Shown: positions 38,038 to 49,197, numbered from the stretch's first letter. The stretch: DNA of 64,000 bases from Adiantum capillus-veneris (GCA_014529385.2 CM043962.1:53091905-53155904), one strand, 5' to 3'. A program made the numbers and translations. Notes: a model not told the origin generated them from the letters alone.

Positions 38038-39825
38038 TGTAAGTCAAAACCAATTGGTTCAAGTGTCCATCGTCCAGATATGAACAGGCATGTGCAAATA
38101 ATTATAATGTACTCAAACGCTAATCAAACGAGCAGTTGTGTGTCTGTGTATGAGCGACCAAGTTCTCTGTGAGGGAGGCGATGAAGCATGTCTAATTGCT
38201 TTTCTACATATTATCCAGGGGCCAGACATTCCCCTCCAGGTGGCCTCACCCCCACCTTCCGCCAATTATTCGACTGTCTCCCTCTCTCGCTCCTGCTTGG
38301 AAACACCTCTGCTGAAGCGACTGCAGTAAATGAATTAATTTGTGATGAGCACGCTGAAGAAGATGGCCAAGGTGCATGGCCGCAGCCCAACGTACCCTCT
38401 GAGCCTCGCACACAATAAGAAGGCCAAGGTGCGAAGCTGCAGCCCAAGACATGAGAAACACTCACCCGCTGAGCCTGAGAAAGAAGATAAGGAAGAAGAA
38501 GGGCCAAGGTGAACAGCCTGAAGCGGCACCCTCTGAGCCTATGCTGTAAGGAGTCGGATGAAGCAACCGGAAGCCTGATCTGAGTTCGACAATTCTAAAG
38601 ACAAGCCATCAAGCGATGATGAAGGCCAAGATGCGAAGAAGAAGACTGCACCGTCTGAGCCTGGATTTCTGCAACACGCAGATGAACTAACAGGAGACCA
38701 ATCAGCAGATAACAATGAACTGCTAGCACCATTTTCAGGGCAAATTTTCACCTCGGTGAATGGTCCCGCTTCAACAAACGAAGGCCAAAGCGCAAAGAAG
38801 CAAGATGCCGCACCCTCTGAACCACACAATATAGATGGAGCCAACCAATGTATGATGCAAAACGCCACAACCTGTGAGCTTGAGCATAAAAACCTCTTGC
38901 ACCCTGACGTGGAAGAGGCATATGAGGACAACAGAGACGAAGATGAACACGACACCATGCTTTTTCACAATACCATAAAGGTCCTCTCTTCCCTACAAAC
39001 ACTTCAAGCAACGAACTCCATTTTCTTGCTTGACATTCATGAACTATGATCGATTACCTATGCTCGACGATGATGTTGATGCCACCAACAAAGAAGAAGA
39101 TGAATCTGAACCTGAAGTTGAAGCCTTTGATCCAGGGGGCTGGTTATGATTGGAGTTTTCTTTTTGAGGCTGCCATGATGCAACCTTGTCAACACAAGCC
39201 TTCACGAAAGTGCCGGGCATCCCTCGAGCTTGAAATCCAAGTCCGACCAATCTATGCAGCGATCTTCTGTTTCTTTCCCTTGAGGGAGAGAAAAGGTGAT
39301 GAGCAATGTCAAGAAATGAGGATCTATGGTGCAAGCCTTCAAGCTCTACGTGCGACGGTCGAAGCTGATCGAAGAATGACAACAAACATGTTGCAACATT
39401 GGATCATCCTCAATGCTATGCTGGACATAGGATGATAGCACTCTTGCTACTCATAGCATCAAGGATCTCATGGAACCTCGATAGCCTCTACATCCTTGTT
39501 GTATCTCTCCTAATTATGCATTGGACGGTCGTCTTCATACAACCACAAAAAAGGAAATTCACCTGTATTCTCTACCCACACTTGAGACACGTGCAGATCT
39601 TCTCTCTCAAACCGCAATTGGTCTCGAGGGGGGATGCAGTAAGTCAAAACCAATCACTTAAAATTGTCCGTCGCCCAGATACATACGGGCATGTGCAAAT
39701 AATTATAATGTACTCAAAACGCTAATCAAACAAGCAGTTGTGTCTCTCTGAGTATGCGCCTCTGTGTAAAGCAACCGAGTTCTTTGTGAGGGAGGCGATG
39801 AAGCATGTCTAATTGCTTTTCTACA
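38038..39825 (+). mobile_element. Possible TRIM-like or deleted LTR-element fossil
   Basis: Two direct repeats of about 170-190 bp (38038-38208 and 39638-39825) lie about 1.6 kb apart. They share AAGTCAAAACCAAT and GAGGGAGGCGATGAAGCATG, and end TTTTCTACA. The first begins TGTAAGTC. The repeats are flanked outside by GATGC (38033-38037) and GATGG (39826-39830). A purine tract GAGGGGGGATGC lies directly before the second repeat, as before a 3' LTR. No clear primer site or coding domain is seen, so the class is uncertain. It is old and decayed. Confidence 0.4.
38356..38830 (+). repeat. Decayed coding tandem repeat EGQGAK...APSEP
   Basis: Five degenerate units on the plus strand read like EDGQGAWPQPNVPSEP, EGQGAKLQPKT, EGQGEQPEAAPSEP, EGQDAKKKTAPSEP and EGQSAKKQDAAPSEP, in different frames and with irregular spacing. 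The repeated nucleotide core is GGCCAAGGTGCGAAG followed by CCCTCTGAGCCT. It looks like the remains of a low-complexity repetitive protein gene or captured exon. No family is recognised. Confidence 0.6.
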
Positions 39826-40417
39826 GATGGCACACCACAATTTGTGATCATGCCTCGCTTCATTCATTCATCCTCTTGCAATCTTTGATTCTTTTCCCAC
39901 CGAAAAAGATGTCCACATGTAAGTCTGCGAAACCATTGTACCAATACTCATGTATATTGAGTGTGTTTTAGAACTGTAGATTGCACATTGAGAACATATT
40001 CATGAGCTCGATGCCCCTTAGCTCAAGTCTAGCCCTTGCAGAACATGACAATTGCGAACTCTCAGATCAACCTGCTCTATCAACTACCCAATTCAGCCCC
40101 CAGCTCATATTTAGGGTTTAGGGTTTACCAAGGCACATGCACCACATTGAAGCTTTCTCTTGCGACATTCAGGGCACTCCAAGCATGCGATCAATCCTTC
40201 CGAGCATCAGATGAAGTACATACAGACGCGTAGATTAGGACAACATACCTATCCCAGCCATGATACAGACTTAATGGGTCGTCATCATAATTAGCATCTC
40301 CTGTATGGATAAAGTAAACTGATCTCACTTCATCAATACCTGAGGGCGGTTAGTAGGATCGCCATTTTCAAATCGATGACCGGTCTAAAACATGGTGGTC
40401 TGCTTCAAAATGGCGGA

Positions 40418-41486
40418 CCGGACGTATGACGCAGTTGCTACACTGCTATTCAAAAGAAAGGCAGGGGTATTACAAATGCTCATTTAGTAATGGCGAAGCT
40501 AAAGCCATATGTGGGCAGTGGGCAGCCACAGCAGCCGACCAAAGTTCAAACTGGCCTTAGTTTTGGTGTTGTGCTCGCCATCAGAGCATCCCCTCCAAAA
40601 TCACCTTAGTTTTGAGACAGTTAAAATAGAGCACCCAAATCCGGGGTTTGTATTTATTTCCCCACGAAAGCAAAAGATCCCGTTATTTAACGCTTCAGAA
40701 TTGAGAGGAAAGGAGATGCTATTTTATTATAATAGCAAGTTTCTATTATTATTCTAATAGAAACTTTAACTTTGGGGGCACGAGGAGGGAGCAAAAGCCA
40801 AGCAGACGGGCAAGAGGCAGAAGGTTGGGGACAGACGAACGGCAGAAGGTTGCTCGCTACCCAAAGACCTGTGTATGTGTGTGTGTTTTCATGCGCGCAC
40901 ATAAGCGTGAGAACTGAGGATGCACTGCGCAGGAGGTTGGACACGGGAGTGGGCTTGGGTGCGGCCAAGCATGCGCGCAACGGCGCCGACATCCAGGTCG
41001 AGGGCAGGTCGTGGGAGAGCGTAGCAGGCTGTCATCGACAGCATTCACTTGCAACCTTCTGTGCGCAGAGGCAATTAAAGAATGGCACGTCAGTGGCATT
41101 ATTTAATGAACCTATCTAACTATATAACTAAACTCATCGTCTGAGTAAAAATTTAAAATATTTGACCGCGTGATTAGACCATACAGACGATGAGTTTAGT
41201 TATATAGTTATATAGCCAACCACAACACCCCGTCCAAAATCACCTTAATTTTGAGGCAGTTAATGCCATTCTTGAAATGACCTTAGTTTTAGCGCCGAGC
41301 TGGTTGCCAGCAAGCAAATGGTTTCTTCGTTGTGTATGCATAGAGGCACCCAATTGATGGATGGCAACAACACGTGATTGGCAAAGGAGGTGTGTAGTAG
41401 CTAGCAGGCGGGGGGGAGTTATAAAGTGGCTCACCAACGACGATCTCGAAAAGAGATTGAAGTAATCAACAAAGCTGTCTCAGATA
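40418..41486 (+). repeat. Dispersed repeat A, left copy, with insertion
   Basis: It matches 43911-44421 in the same orientation, from CGTATGACGCAGTTGCTAC to AACAAAGCTGTCTC. The match is interrupted by about 590 bp (40625-41214) absent from the right copy. The insert contains a 12-bp hairpin (40737-40766) and a 27-bp perfect inverted repeat (41117-41210). Confidence 0.8.
41117..41210. repeat. Perfect 27-bp inverted repeat with 40-bp spacer
   Basis: Arms 41117-41143 and 41184-41210 are exact reverse complements (TAACTATATAACTAAACTC...). The hairpin lies at the right edge of the insertion in repeat A and could be a tiny foldback or MITE-like sequence. Confidence 0.9.
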
Positions 41487-43004
41487 CGTGGTGGAAGGAA
41501 GTGATGGCGAAGAGATAGGGTACGGATGCTTAGAAACTGCCTTCATAGACGCGACGATCTTTCTTCTTTCCTCCACATTCACACCAAAGTCCTTGGTAGT
41601 AACGCTCCTCAACGCCTCCCCCTTTGGGGGAATCCCCAATGGCCGTGCATGAGTGAATGGGATGTCTCTACGAGGATAGAGTAACCCTACTGTCTCCATG
41701 GTGTCCGCAGGGATCTCAACTACAGCCCGCGTTGTTCAAGTATCGCCCATTACTGCATGGCTTTCATTGCATGTCAACTCCCTTCCTAGGGCTCCAGCTG
41801 CAATCACTCAATTGATTCAGGATGGAGAAGCGCTTCATCATGGATTTCAAGAAACACAGGGATTCAATCCCTACTATGTGAGCAATTTCCAACCTTTGCA
41901 TCACCTTCACCACCCACTAGGTATGACCCATTCCCCTGTGCACGCAATGTCTTGTGCAGAAGTTATCAAAGGGCCTCATGACAGATTTTCCAATCCCCTC
42001 TTCATGCCTCATTTGTTTCAACCAAGTGACTAAATGCTTTTGAAGAAGAAACACAGAAAGTGCACAATGAGGATATAAGGAATCAATCCCACAGACCCTA
42101 GTTTGTCCCCCCATCTCCAATAGAGGGTAATCATGTTTTGTCTAACTCTTCTAATCACACTAATGATGCCTTTCAATCTTGCCCTACACCTAATAATGAT
42201 AAACCCAATGAACCTGAAAATTTTGATACAGTGAACATTAGAAGGCATAATTTAGAAGCTTGGCACTCCCAACTCGTAGATAGGCTAGGGTTGAATAGAA
42301 AATGGCAACTGAATTGGAATGCTAGATAATGAGTATACAGATTCAAAAGTCTTTGGGGCTTTTCTATTCATATTAAGCACAATTATCTGGCTTGGCTCAT
42401 CATCCATCAGGGAATTTGGACTCGGTTAAAAGCTCTGCAAGCTACAATAGGAGATGGTAAATACAAAATATGTCAGGCTGATGAAAACCTGGAACATCTT
42501 TTCTTGGTTTGCTTTTTCAATGGCTTGAAGCTACAAGTTTTACATAACTATTGTAGAGGAACTCACCCCCAGCATTTCATTGTCAGGGAAATTTTGTTAG
42601 GAGAATGCTATAGACCGGATATTCCACTGTGGAATCTGTGGAGAATCGAGATTCTCCTACCTTTGGACCTACTAGAATCAAAGAAATGAGTCCATTTTTA
42701 GTCACAATTTTGTAGATAACTCATTGTTATTTCTAATAGAGATCAAGAAAACATCTCTCTCTTGTATCAACCATATCAGAGATATTTACCCTCTGTGCTT
42801 AAATGTAATTCAGAAGTCCCATAGTTGGCAGAACTGGAAGGATAAGATGTTAATGTATTATTCCAGGAAAAGACTCTTAATGGTTCATGCCTACTTGAAT
42901 TTGTAATCTTTTTCTCCTTTTTGGGATGCCTTTTTCCCCCTCCAATGAGGCACTGTTGTAATCTCCTTTTTCTTAAATTAATTTTTTGTCCTTCCAAAAA
43001 AAAA
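41487..43004 (+). mobile_element. LINE (L1-like) deletion derivative with poly-A
   Basis: It begins with an ORF1-like region (VVQVSPITA, then FNPYYVSNFQPL, then AEVIKGPHDRFSNPLF) and passes at about 42300 directly into the ORF2 3' end (LAWLIIHQGIWTRLKA, then ADENLEHLFLVC). It ends in a 3' UTR and a short A run at 42996-43004. The endonuclease and reverse transcriptase are missing, so it is an internally deleted copy. It differs from the microsatellite-tailed LINEs in having a poly-A tail. Confidence 0.65.
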
Positions 43005-43062
43005 TTGTGTCATATGTTTAGTCCACCATTTTGTAGCAGACCTCTATGTTTTAGACCGGTCT

Positions 43063-43910
43063 AGCTGGGAGTGCCAAGCTTCTAAATCATGCTTTCTAAT
43101 GGTCACTATATCAGAGTTTCTAGGATCATTGGGATCATCATTATTAGGTACATGACAGGGTTCGTGAATAGACTAAAATGCATCATCAATGTGATTAGGA
43201 GAGTTAGACAAAATAAGATTACCCTCCATTGGAGATGGGGGGCAAACTGGGGTCACTTTGGGATTAATTTCTTAAATCCTCATTGTACAGTTTCTGTGTT
43301 TCTTCTTCAAAAGCATTCCAATCATTTGATTGAAAAAAATGAGGCATGAATTTTATACCTGGAGTACATTGATGGACTCGACGGAACAGGGGATTGGAAA
43401 ATCTGTTTTGAGGCCCTTTAATAACTTTTGTGTAGGGCATTTTGGGCATCAAAAAATGGGTCATACCTTGTGGGCAGTGAAGGTGATGCAGAGGTTGAAA
43501 GTCGCTCACTAATAGGGGTCAAATCCCTCTGATGCTTGAAATCTGGGATGAAGCGCTTCTCCATTCTGAATATATTGCTTGTGATGATAGCTGGAGCATT
43601 AGGAAGGGAGTGTGCAGGTAATGAAATATGCACAGTAATGGGCGATACTTGAACAACATGGACTGGAGTACTTAAGATCCCCTGCGGACACCATGGAGAC
43701 AATAGGGTTATTCTATCCTTGTAGAGACATCCCATTCACTAAAGCTTCATGCAGGGCCATTGGGGAATTCCCAAAGCAGGATGCATTGAGGAGCATCAAT
43801 ATTGAGGACTTTGGTGTGAATGTGGAGGAAAGGGGAAAGAGCGTCGCATCTATGATGGCAATTTTTGAGCATCTGCACCCTATCTCTCCGCCACACCTCC
43901 TTCCACCACG
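43063..43910 (-). mobile_element. LINE ORF1-region fragment, inverted copy
   Basis: The reverse complement of this segment matches 41487-42274 nearly end to end. Shared peptides include HVVQVSPITV and IKGPQNRFSNPLF. It has a segment with FNAFEEETQKLYNEDLRN-like sequence that is shorter in the other arm. It makes an inverted repeat of about 0.8 kb with the copy on the left. Confidence 0.75.
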
Positions 43911-44421
43911 TATGACGCAATTGCTACATTGCTATTCAAAAGAAAGGCAGGGGTATAAAAATGTTGATTTAGGAATGGTGAAGTTAACGCCGTATGTGGG
44001 CTCTAGGCAGCCACAACATCCGTCCAAAGTTCAAACTAACATTAGTTCTGGTGTTGAGCTTGCCATCACAGCATCTCCTCCAAAAATGACCTTAGTTTTG
44101 AGACAGGCAATGCCATATTTGGCCAACCACAACACCCCGTCCAAAATGACCTTAGTTTTGAGGTAGCTAATGCCATTTTGGGCCAACCACAACACCCCTT
44201 CCAAAATGACCTTAGTTTTGGCATTGAGATGGCTACTACAAGCAAGGAAATGGCTTCTTTGTTGTGTATGTATAAGGATACCCATTTGATGGATGGCAAC
44301 AACCCATGATTGGCAAAGGAGGTGTGAAGTAGCTATCAAACAAGGGGAGTTATAAAGTGGCTCGCCAACAACGATCTCGAAAAGAGATTGAAGTAATCAA
44401 CAAAGCTGTCTCGGATACACT
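43911..44421 (+). repeat. Dispersed repeat A, right copy, with 60-bp tandem units
   Basis: It contains three consecutive 60-bp units starting at about 44081, 44141 and 44201, with the core CCAAAATGACCTTAGTTTTG and CCAACCACAACACCCC. The left copy has the same units split by an insertion. Confidence 0.85.
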
Positions 44422-44499
44422 AGAACATGGAAAAATAAGGCTTTCTCAAAGTCCTTAGGCTTCTAACCCTTACTTGATAAAAGAAACATATTAAATAAA

Positions 44500-44910
44500 G
44501 AGTATAGATCTAATGTGGAATTCAAAGAACTCAATAAAGTTTCAGGTCATGGTATCTGTTACAGAGGGTAGATGACCAAAAGAGAATGAAGTCATCAATA
44601 AAGTTTTCATAGATATGCTTAAACATGGAGCTTCTAGAAGTCCTTGGGCTTCTTACCCTTACTTGGATAAAAAAGACCAATATAAATTTTATATGGAATT
44701 CAAAGAGCTCAATCAAATCAAAGTTCATAATGTGTATCTGCTACCGAGGCTAGATGACCTTATTGATATTGGGATCTATATTCTTACATCTCTTGATATG
44801 GCATGAAGATACTCACAAATCCCACTTGTTGAACAAGATTGACCAAAAATAGCTTTCAAAACTCAAAACGGGTTGTACAAGTTTGTGGTGATATTGCCAT
44901 TCGAGTGTGA
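44500..44910 (+). mobile_element. Ty3/gypsy reverse transcriptase fragment, fossil
   Basis: A short piece of gypsy RT is visible (SRSPWASYPYLDKKDQ, then YLLPRLDDLIDI, then KTQNGLYKFVV). Part of it is duplicated just upstream (44450-44540). No LTR or other domain is present. It is a small, broken remnant. Confidence 0.7.
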
Positions 44911-45749
44911 CATAGAGAAGTGTTCATAGCTCTACAATCCCAAAACCCCAACACATATGAATTGAAATGACTGAAACACAAAACTTGTTTCAAGGTACGA
45001 GTTTCACAGCTCTGAAATACTAAAACCCTAAAACCTCAAACATTTCGATCAGCAAAATGGGTGAAATAAATGTACATGAAACTTGTTGAGACAATTGAAA
45101 CTTTGATGTTTCAAGCTTTACAACAAGAGCTTCGTAGTCAATTAGTTTTGTGTAATATTTAGCGATATAATGATACAAAAAATATAGACTTTTCACAGAT
45201 CCCACAAACAAAGGAGTAGATTAGGGTTTTTCCTATGTAAGAAAATTGATATTTGCTTTTTCTTTCTCAAGCTTTCAACACAAGAGGCAATTGATCTCTC
45301 TATCTCTATCTTCCTTTGTCTCTCCAATTCTTTACATGTATATGTGTGTGGGTTTTCATTTGTGAAGCACTAGTTCTTGAAAGAAAGGACTCTGTTTGTT
45401 TTCAATGGAGAAACTTTGCACTTTGAAGCGTTTAGGGGGACTGAATATTTTGGACCTTCACCACCACGCTTTAGCGGAGAAGGCCTTGTTATTGTCTACT
45501 CTTGCACAATAGTCTCAGCCATGGATAGTTATGATTGCCACACTATGTCATTATGCTCCCACTTTCGCCTTTGGTCACTCTCAGACTTCTCGCTGGGAGA
45601 TTGTGTTTGGCAAGATGGGCGGCCATATGGTTGCACGGTCATGTCTAGATTCCTCTTTTCTTCGAAAGTCGTTATGGCTCATCTTTCATGGCATGGCAGA
45701 CAACAACTAGATGGGAATTCACTGCGCTTGGGAGGCATTCACTGAAGTA
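44911..45749. other. Unassigned intron sequence
   Basis: AT-rich sequence without a recognisable gene. It becomes LINE-like toward its right end, but I cannot place the boundary exactly. Confidence 0.4.
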
Positions 45750-46628
45750 GGGCATTATCTCTTACTCTTGTTGATCGATCGCCTCACCAGACATACTTCC
45801 TTTCTTACCAAGGCATACACACGACGGATGATATGGTTGATCCTTCTGGGAATATACTTCTTCTTTTCTATGTAGCCGCACATTTTGGGTTGGGCGTGCA
45901 TTATGATAAATCAAATTTGGAGTGTATTTGGGTATATGCTGACTGTTTTCCTCCCCATTCTTCCATTGGCCAATAGATGTCGTATGTCGAATTGGACTTT
46001 ATGGGGCACTCCTCTTGATGCCATTTCTGTTTGCAACATTTATGCTTCTCGCCTGCATGAATCTTGGCTGACTAATCATTCTAATGCGCTATGGTCTCTG
46101 CATAAATCTTATCAATGGTGGAGAAAGGCTCTTACTACAATTCGGAAGTTCCATTTGCCTCTTAAGGAGCGTCTATTTTTTTCGCGTTGTTTGTTATGAT
46201 TTCTCCCTATTGGAACTCTCCTTAAAGCGTGTTGCAATAGCTCTTCTTGTTGTGCCAGATGTTCATCCTATGATGAGACTGTCAAATATCTTCTTTGGGT
46301 TTGTTGCGTAACGAAGCCTTTCGTTGATCGCATATTAGCCTACATGTACCTCCGTTTTTCCTCAAGAGTTTTCCACAAACGATTTTCGGTTTTTGACATT
46401 CTCCCAACTTCTCTTCAACAATTTGTGATCTTCTTCACGTGGGTTAGATTTTGGTCACTATGGTCTTTGTGGCGCCAATGCGATTTTTGCATGCTCCATC
46501 AGCATGAGGCGGATCCCTTCCCTTCCTATTAATCTCATTGCAAATGTCTTTGCATGGGCTAAATTGTATCTTTCTTGGTTTTCTTAGTACAATCTTCCCA
46601 CATAATTGAGATTTGCAACCAAAAAAAA
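45750..46628 (+). mobile_element. LINE fragment with zf-RVT region and poly-A
   Basis: The 3' half reads like the ORF2 C-terminus of plant L1-type LINEs (LPLKERLFFSRCLL, LPIGTLLKACC, CCARCSSYDETVKYLLWVC) and ends with a run of eight A at 46621-46628. The 5' half has endonuclease-like phrases (ISVCNIYASRLHES). The reverse transcriptase is missing, so this is another internally deleted copy with stops throughout. Confidence 0.55.
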
Positions 46629-47117
46629 GACTAAAGACTAGTGGCTAAAAGAATCTTAAACAAAACAAACATCAAGGCACAGAATACAATGATTCAAGTA
46701 AGAGAATAGACCACTAAGTACCTTCGATCATTCTTTATAAACAAGTTTTTTTAATGAAAGAAAGAAAAAATTACTTAATCTTGCTTTGAAAAAAAGGCTA
46801 AGGGAAAATACAAGAGAAGCTTACTTACAAGAGAAGTACCAAACTGTAAAAATAATCACAAGAAGAAGGATATGAGAGCTAAAGGCTTAAATGTTATATT
46901 TTAATCTTAATATGATCACAGAAACAAAAGCTAAATAAGAAATTTCAAACATCATAATGTAAGATAAGTACTAAAATGAGAATCTATAATGTACTGACCT
47001 AAAAGAGAAAAATCATAATCTAGTTTTTATAATGTTGACACTAGTTATGTAAACAAATAGCCACTTTTGTGGCTTTAAGAGGCTTTTGTAAAAAACAATT
47101 CAATAGATGTTTAGATG
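46629..47117. other. AT-rich left flank of CACTA copy 2
   Basis: No gene is seen. It contains the near-palindrome GCCACTTTTGTGGC at 47060-47073 and ends with the ATG target duplication at 47115-47117. Confidence 0.5.
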
Positions 47118-47265
47118 GACTACAAGCCATGCTTAACATTAGCGACGCTCATATTGCGACGCTCAAACATGAAAATGCATGGCGTCGCTATGAGCGTCGC
47201 TATGTTAAAAGTAACATAGCGACGCTTATAGCGACATATATAACGACGCCGACGGGGCTAAAAAA
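47118..47265 (+). repeat. CACTA copy 2 left terminal and subterminal repeats
   Basis: About seven copies of AGCGACGCT or its complement lie in both orientations between 47145 and 47265, some as head-to-head pairs. The same motif fills the right end. Confidence 0.85.
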
Positions 47266-47330
47266 ATAACCGAGAGCGTCCGAAAACTCAGATCTGAGTT
47301 TTTAACGTGCGCTCAAAGCAAGCAAGGTAA

Positions 47331-47332
47331 CG

Positions 47333-47386
<54 letters not shown>

Positions 47387-47473
47387 CACACACACACACA
47401 CACACACGAGGAGAGGAAGGAGAGCCAGGTATACTCCTTCCCTCTCCTCACTCTCATGTTCCCTTCCTCTCCT

Positions 47474-47543
<70 letters not shown>

Positions 47544-47978
47544 AGAGGAAGGAGAGCCAGGTATGCTCCTTCCCTCTCCTCAGTCTCATGGTCCCTTTCC
47601 CTCTTTCTCTCTCCCTCTCTTTCACTCACTCACACACACACACATTGTGTTTTTGAGAGAGAGAGAGAGAGAGAGAGAGCACAAGCATAAACAAAAAACG
47701 CACACACACATGCATACACAAAGAAAGCACACACACATTGAGAGAGGAAAAGAGAGAGAGCATGCATAAACCAAAAATGCGCACACACACATGCATAATC
47801 AAAGAAAGCACACACACATTGAGAGAGGAAAAGAGAGAGAGAGCATGCATAAACCAAAAAAGTGCACACACACATGCATAATCAAAGAATGCACACACAT
47901 TGAGAGAGGAAAAGAGAGAAAGAGAGAGATATATATAAAACAAAGAGAGAGAGAGAGAGGGAGAGAGAAAAGAAGAAG
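47331..47978. repeat. Compound (CT)/(CA)/(GA) microsatellite region
   Basis: A unit made of (CT)n, (CA)n and CGAGGAGAGGAAGGAGAGCC is present twice (about 47331-47460 and 47470-47600). Then come units with ACACACATTGAGAGAGG and GCATAAACCAAAAA repeated about three times up to about 47910. Confidence 0.93.
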
Positions 47979-48410
47979 AAGAAGAGAGTTTTAACATCGT
48001 AGGAAAGTATCCCAAGAGACCTTAAAGATCTAGTCAACAGGAGTTGAACTCAAGACATGTTATTCATAAGGAAAATGACATAACCAATCTATCACACTTC
48101 GGTGATAGAACAGTTATACCATTTTTCTCCTTTTTTTATTGGCGTGCACACACACCCAAGAAGAAGAGAGTTTAATTTAACGTCGTAGGAAACTAATTAA
48201 AGAGACCTAAAAATCTAGCCGACGAGGAGTTGAAACCAAGACTTGTTATTCAAGAAGGAAAATGGCATAACCAATCTACCACACTTGAGTGATGGAAAGG
48301 TTATACCATTTTTCTCTTTTTATTGGCACACACACCCACACACACACACACACACACAAGAAGAAGAGAGTTTTAACGCCGTAGGAAACTATTCCAAAAG
48401 ACATTAAAGA
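47979..48410 (-). repeat. Tandem SINE-like (tRNA-related) units
   Basis: Units start at 47979, 48161 and 48361 (the third partial) with AAGAAGAGAGTTT and are separated by (CA)n. On the minus strand each full unit has an A-box-like TGGTAGATTGG and, about 45 bp on, a B-box-like GGTTTCAACTCC (TGATAGATTGG and GAGTTCAACTCC in the first unit). This is the arrangement of a tRNA-derived polymerase III promoter. Confidence 0.6.
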
Positions 48411-48640
48411 TTAATTAGGGTTTTAGTAGACTTATGTTAAATTAGATTTAAGTTTATTTAAATTAAATTAGATTAGATTTAGGTTTATTTTTAGTTAGAT
48501 TTACGTTTGATTAGATTTAGGTTTATTTACGTTAGATTTAGATTTACGTTATATTAGATTAGATTTAGGTTTATTAATTTAGGTTTATATATGTTATATT
48601 AAATTAGATTTAGGTTATTTAATTAAGGTTAGAATAAATG
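48411..48640. repeat. AT-rich minisatellite, TTAGATTTAGGTTTA type
   Basis: About ten degenerate units built from TTAGATTTAGGTTTATT occur without a fixed period. The TTTAGG core resembles the plant telomere repeat but is not a true telomeric array. Confidence 0.8.
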
Positions 48641-49002
48641 GCGAAGAAATCGTTTAAGATAAGGTTAGAAGAAATGGTGAGAAAATTTCTTGCGCTCACA
48701 GCCTCGACAGTCCATGCGGACCAGCAATTCCACGTGCATGTTCGACTGCTGCTACCATACAATAAGCCGTCATGTTCAGCTAATGGAAGAGTAAATTGAG
48801 CATACACATAAATTAGTGATGCAAGATGACGATTCCAAGGGTCACACACACACACACACACCACATCCCGTCAAATCTAGAATAAGAATTAAGTGCCTTG
48901 AGCAGACATCAGCTACATTGCAAGAATGATGTACCTGCATGCTACAAACAAAGATCTACTATGAAAAGATGTTAAGATGCTGTGAAATGCTACAGCTAGA
49001 GA

Positions 49003-49197
49003 AGAGGCAAAGGGGTTTTGTCCACTACATGCAGTATCATGTAGACGTGGGTGTGTAGATTTCTTGTACCCACAAATATAGACATTGACCAATAAAGACG
49101 AGATTATAACCCGGTGGTTCTGATCTCCGTGCACCTTTAGACTGAGGTGTGCGGGGATTGGACATGACTAGAGAATGTGAGGTAGTTTACAGTGTGA

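Noticed and set aside
38211-39435. Several overlapping frames of 70-140 codons on both strands as candidate genes
   Set aside because: They are parts of the decayed EGQGAK repeat region and its antisense. None is a coherent protein, and none encodes the missing BELL N-terminus, which was found at 63800-64000.
47036-47045. CACTA at 47040 as the left end of CACTA copy 2
   Set aside because: The preceding bases do not match the ATG found after the right end, and it is not followed by the terminal repeat. GACTACAAG at 47118, with ATG before it, fits both.
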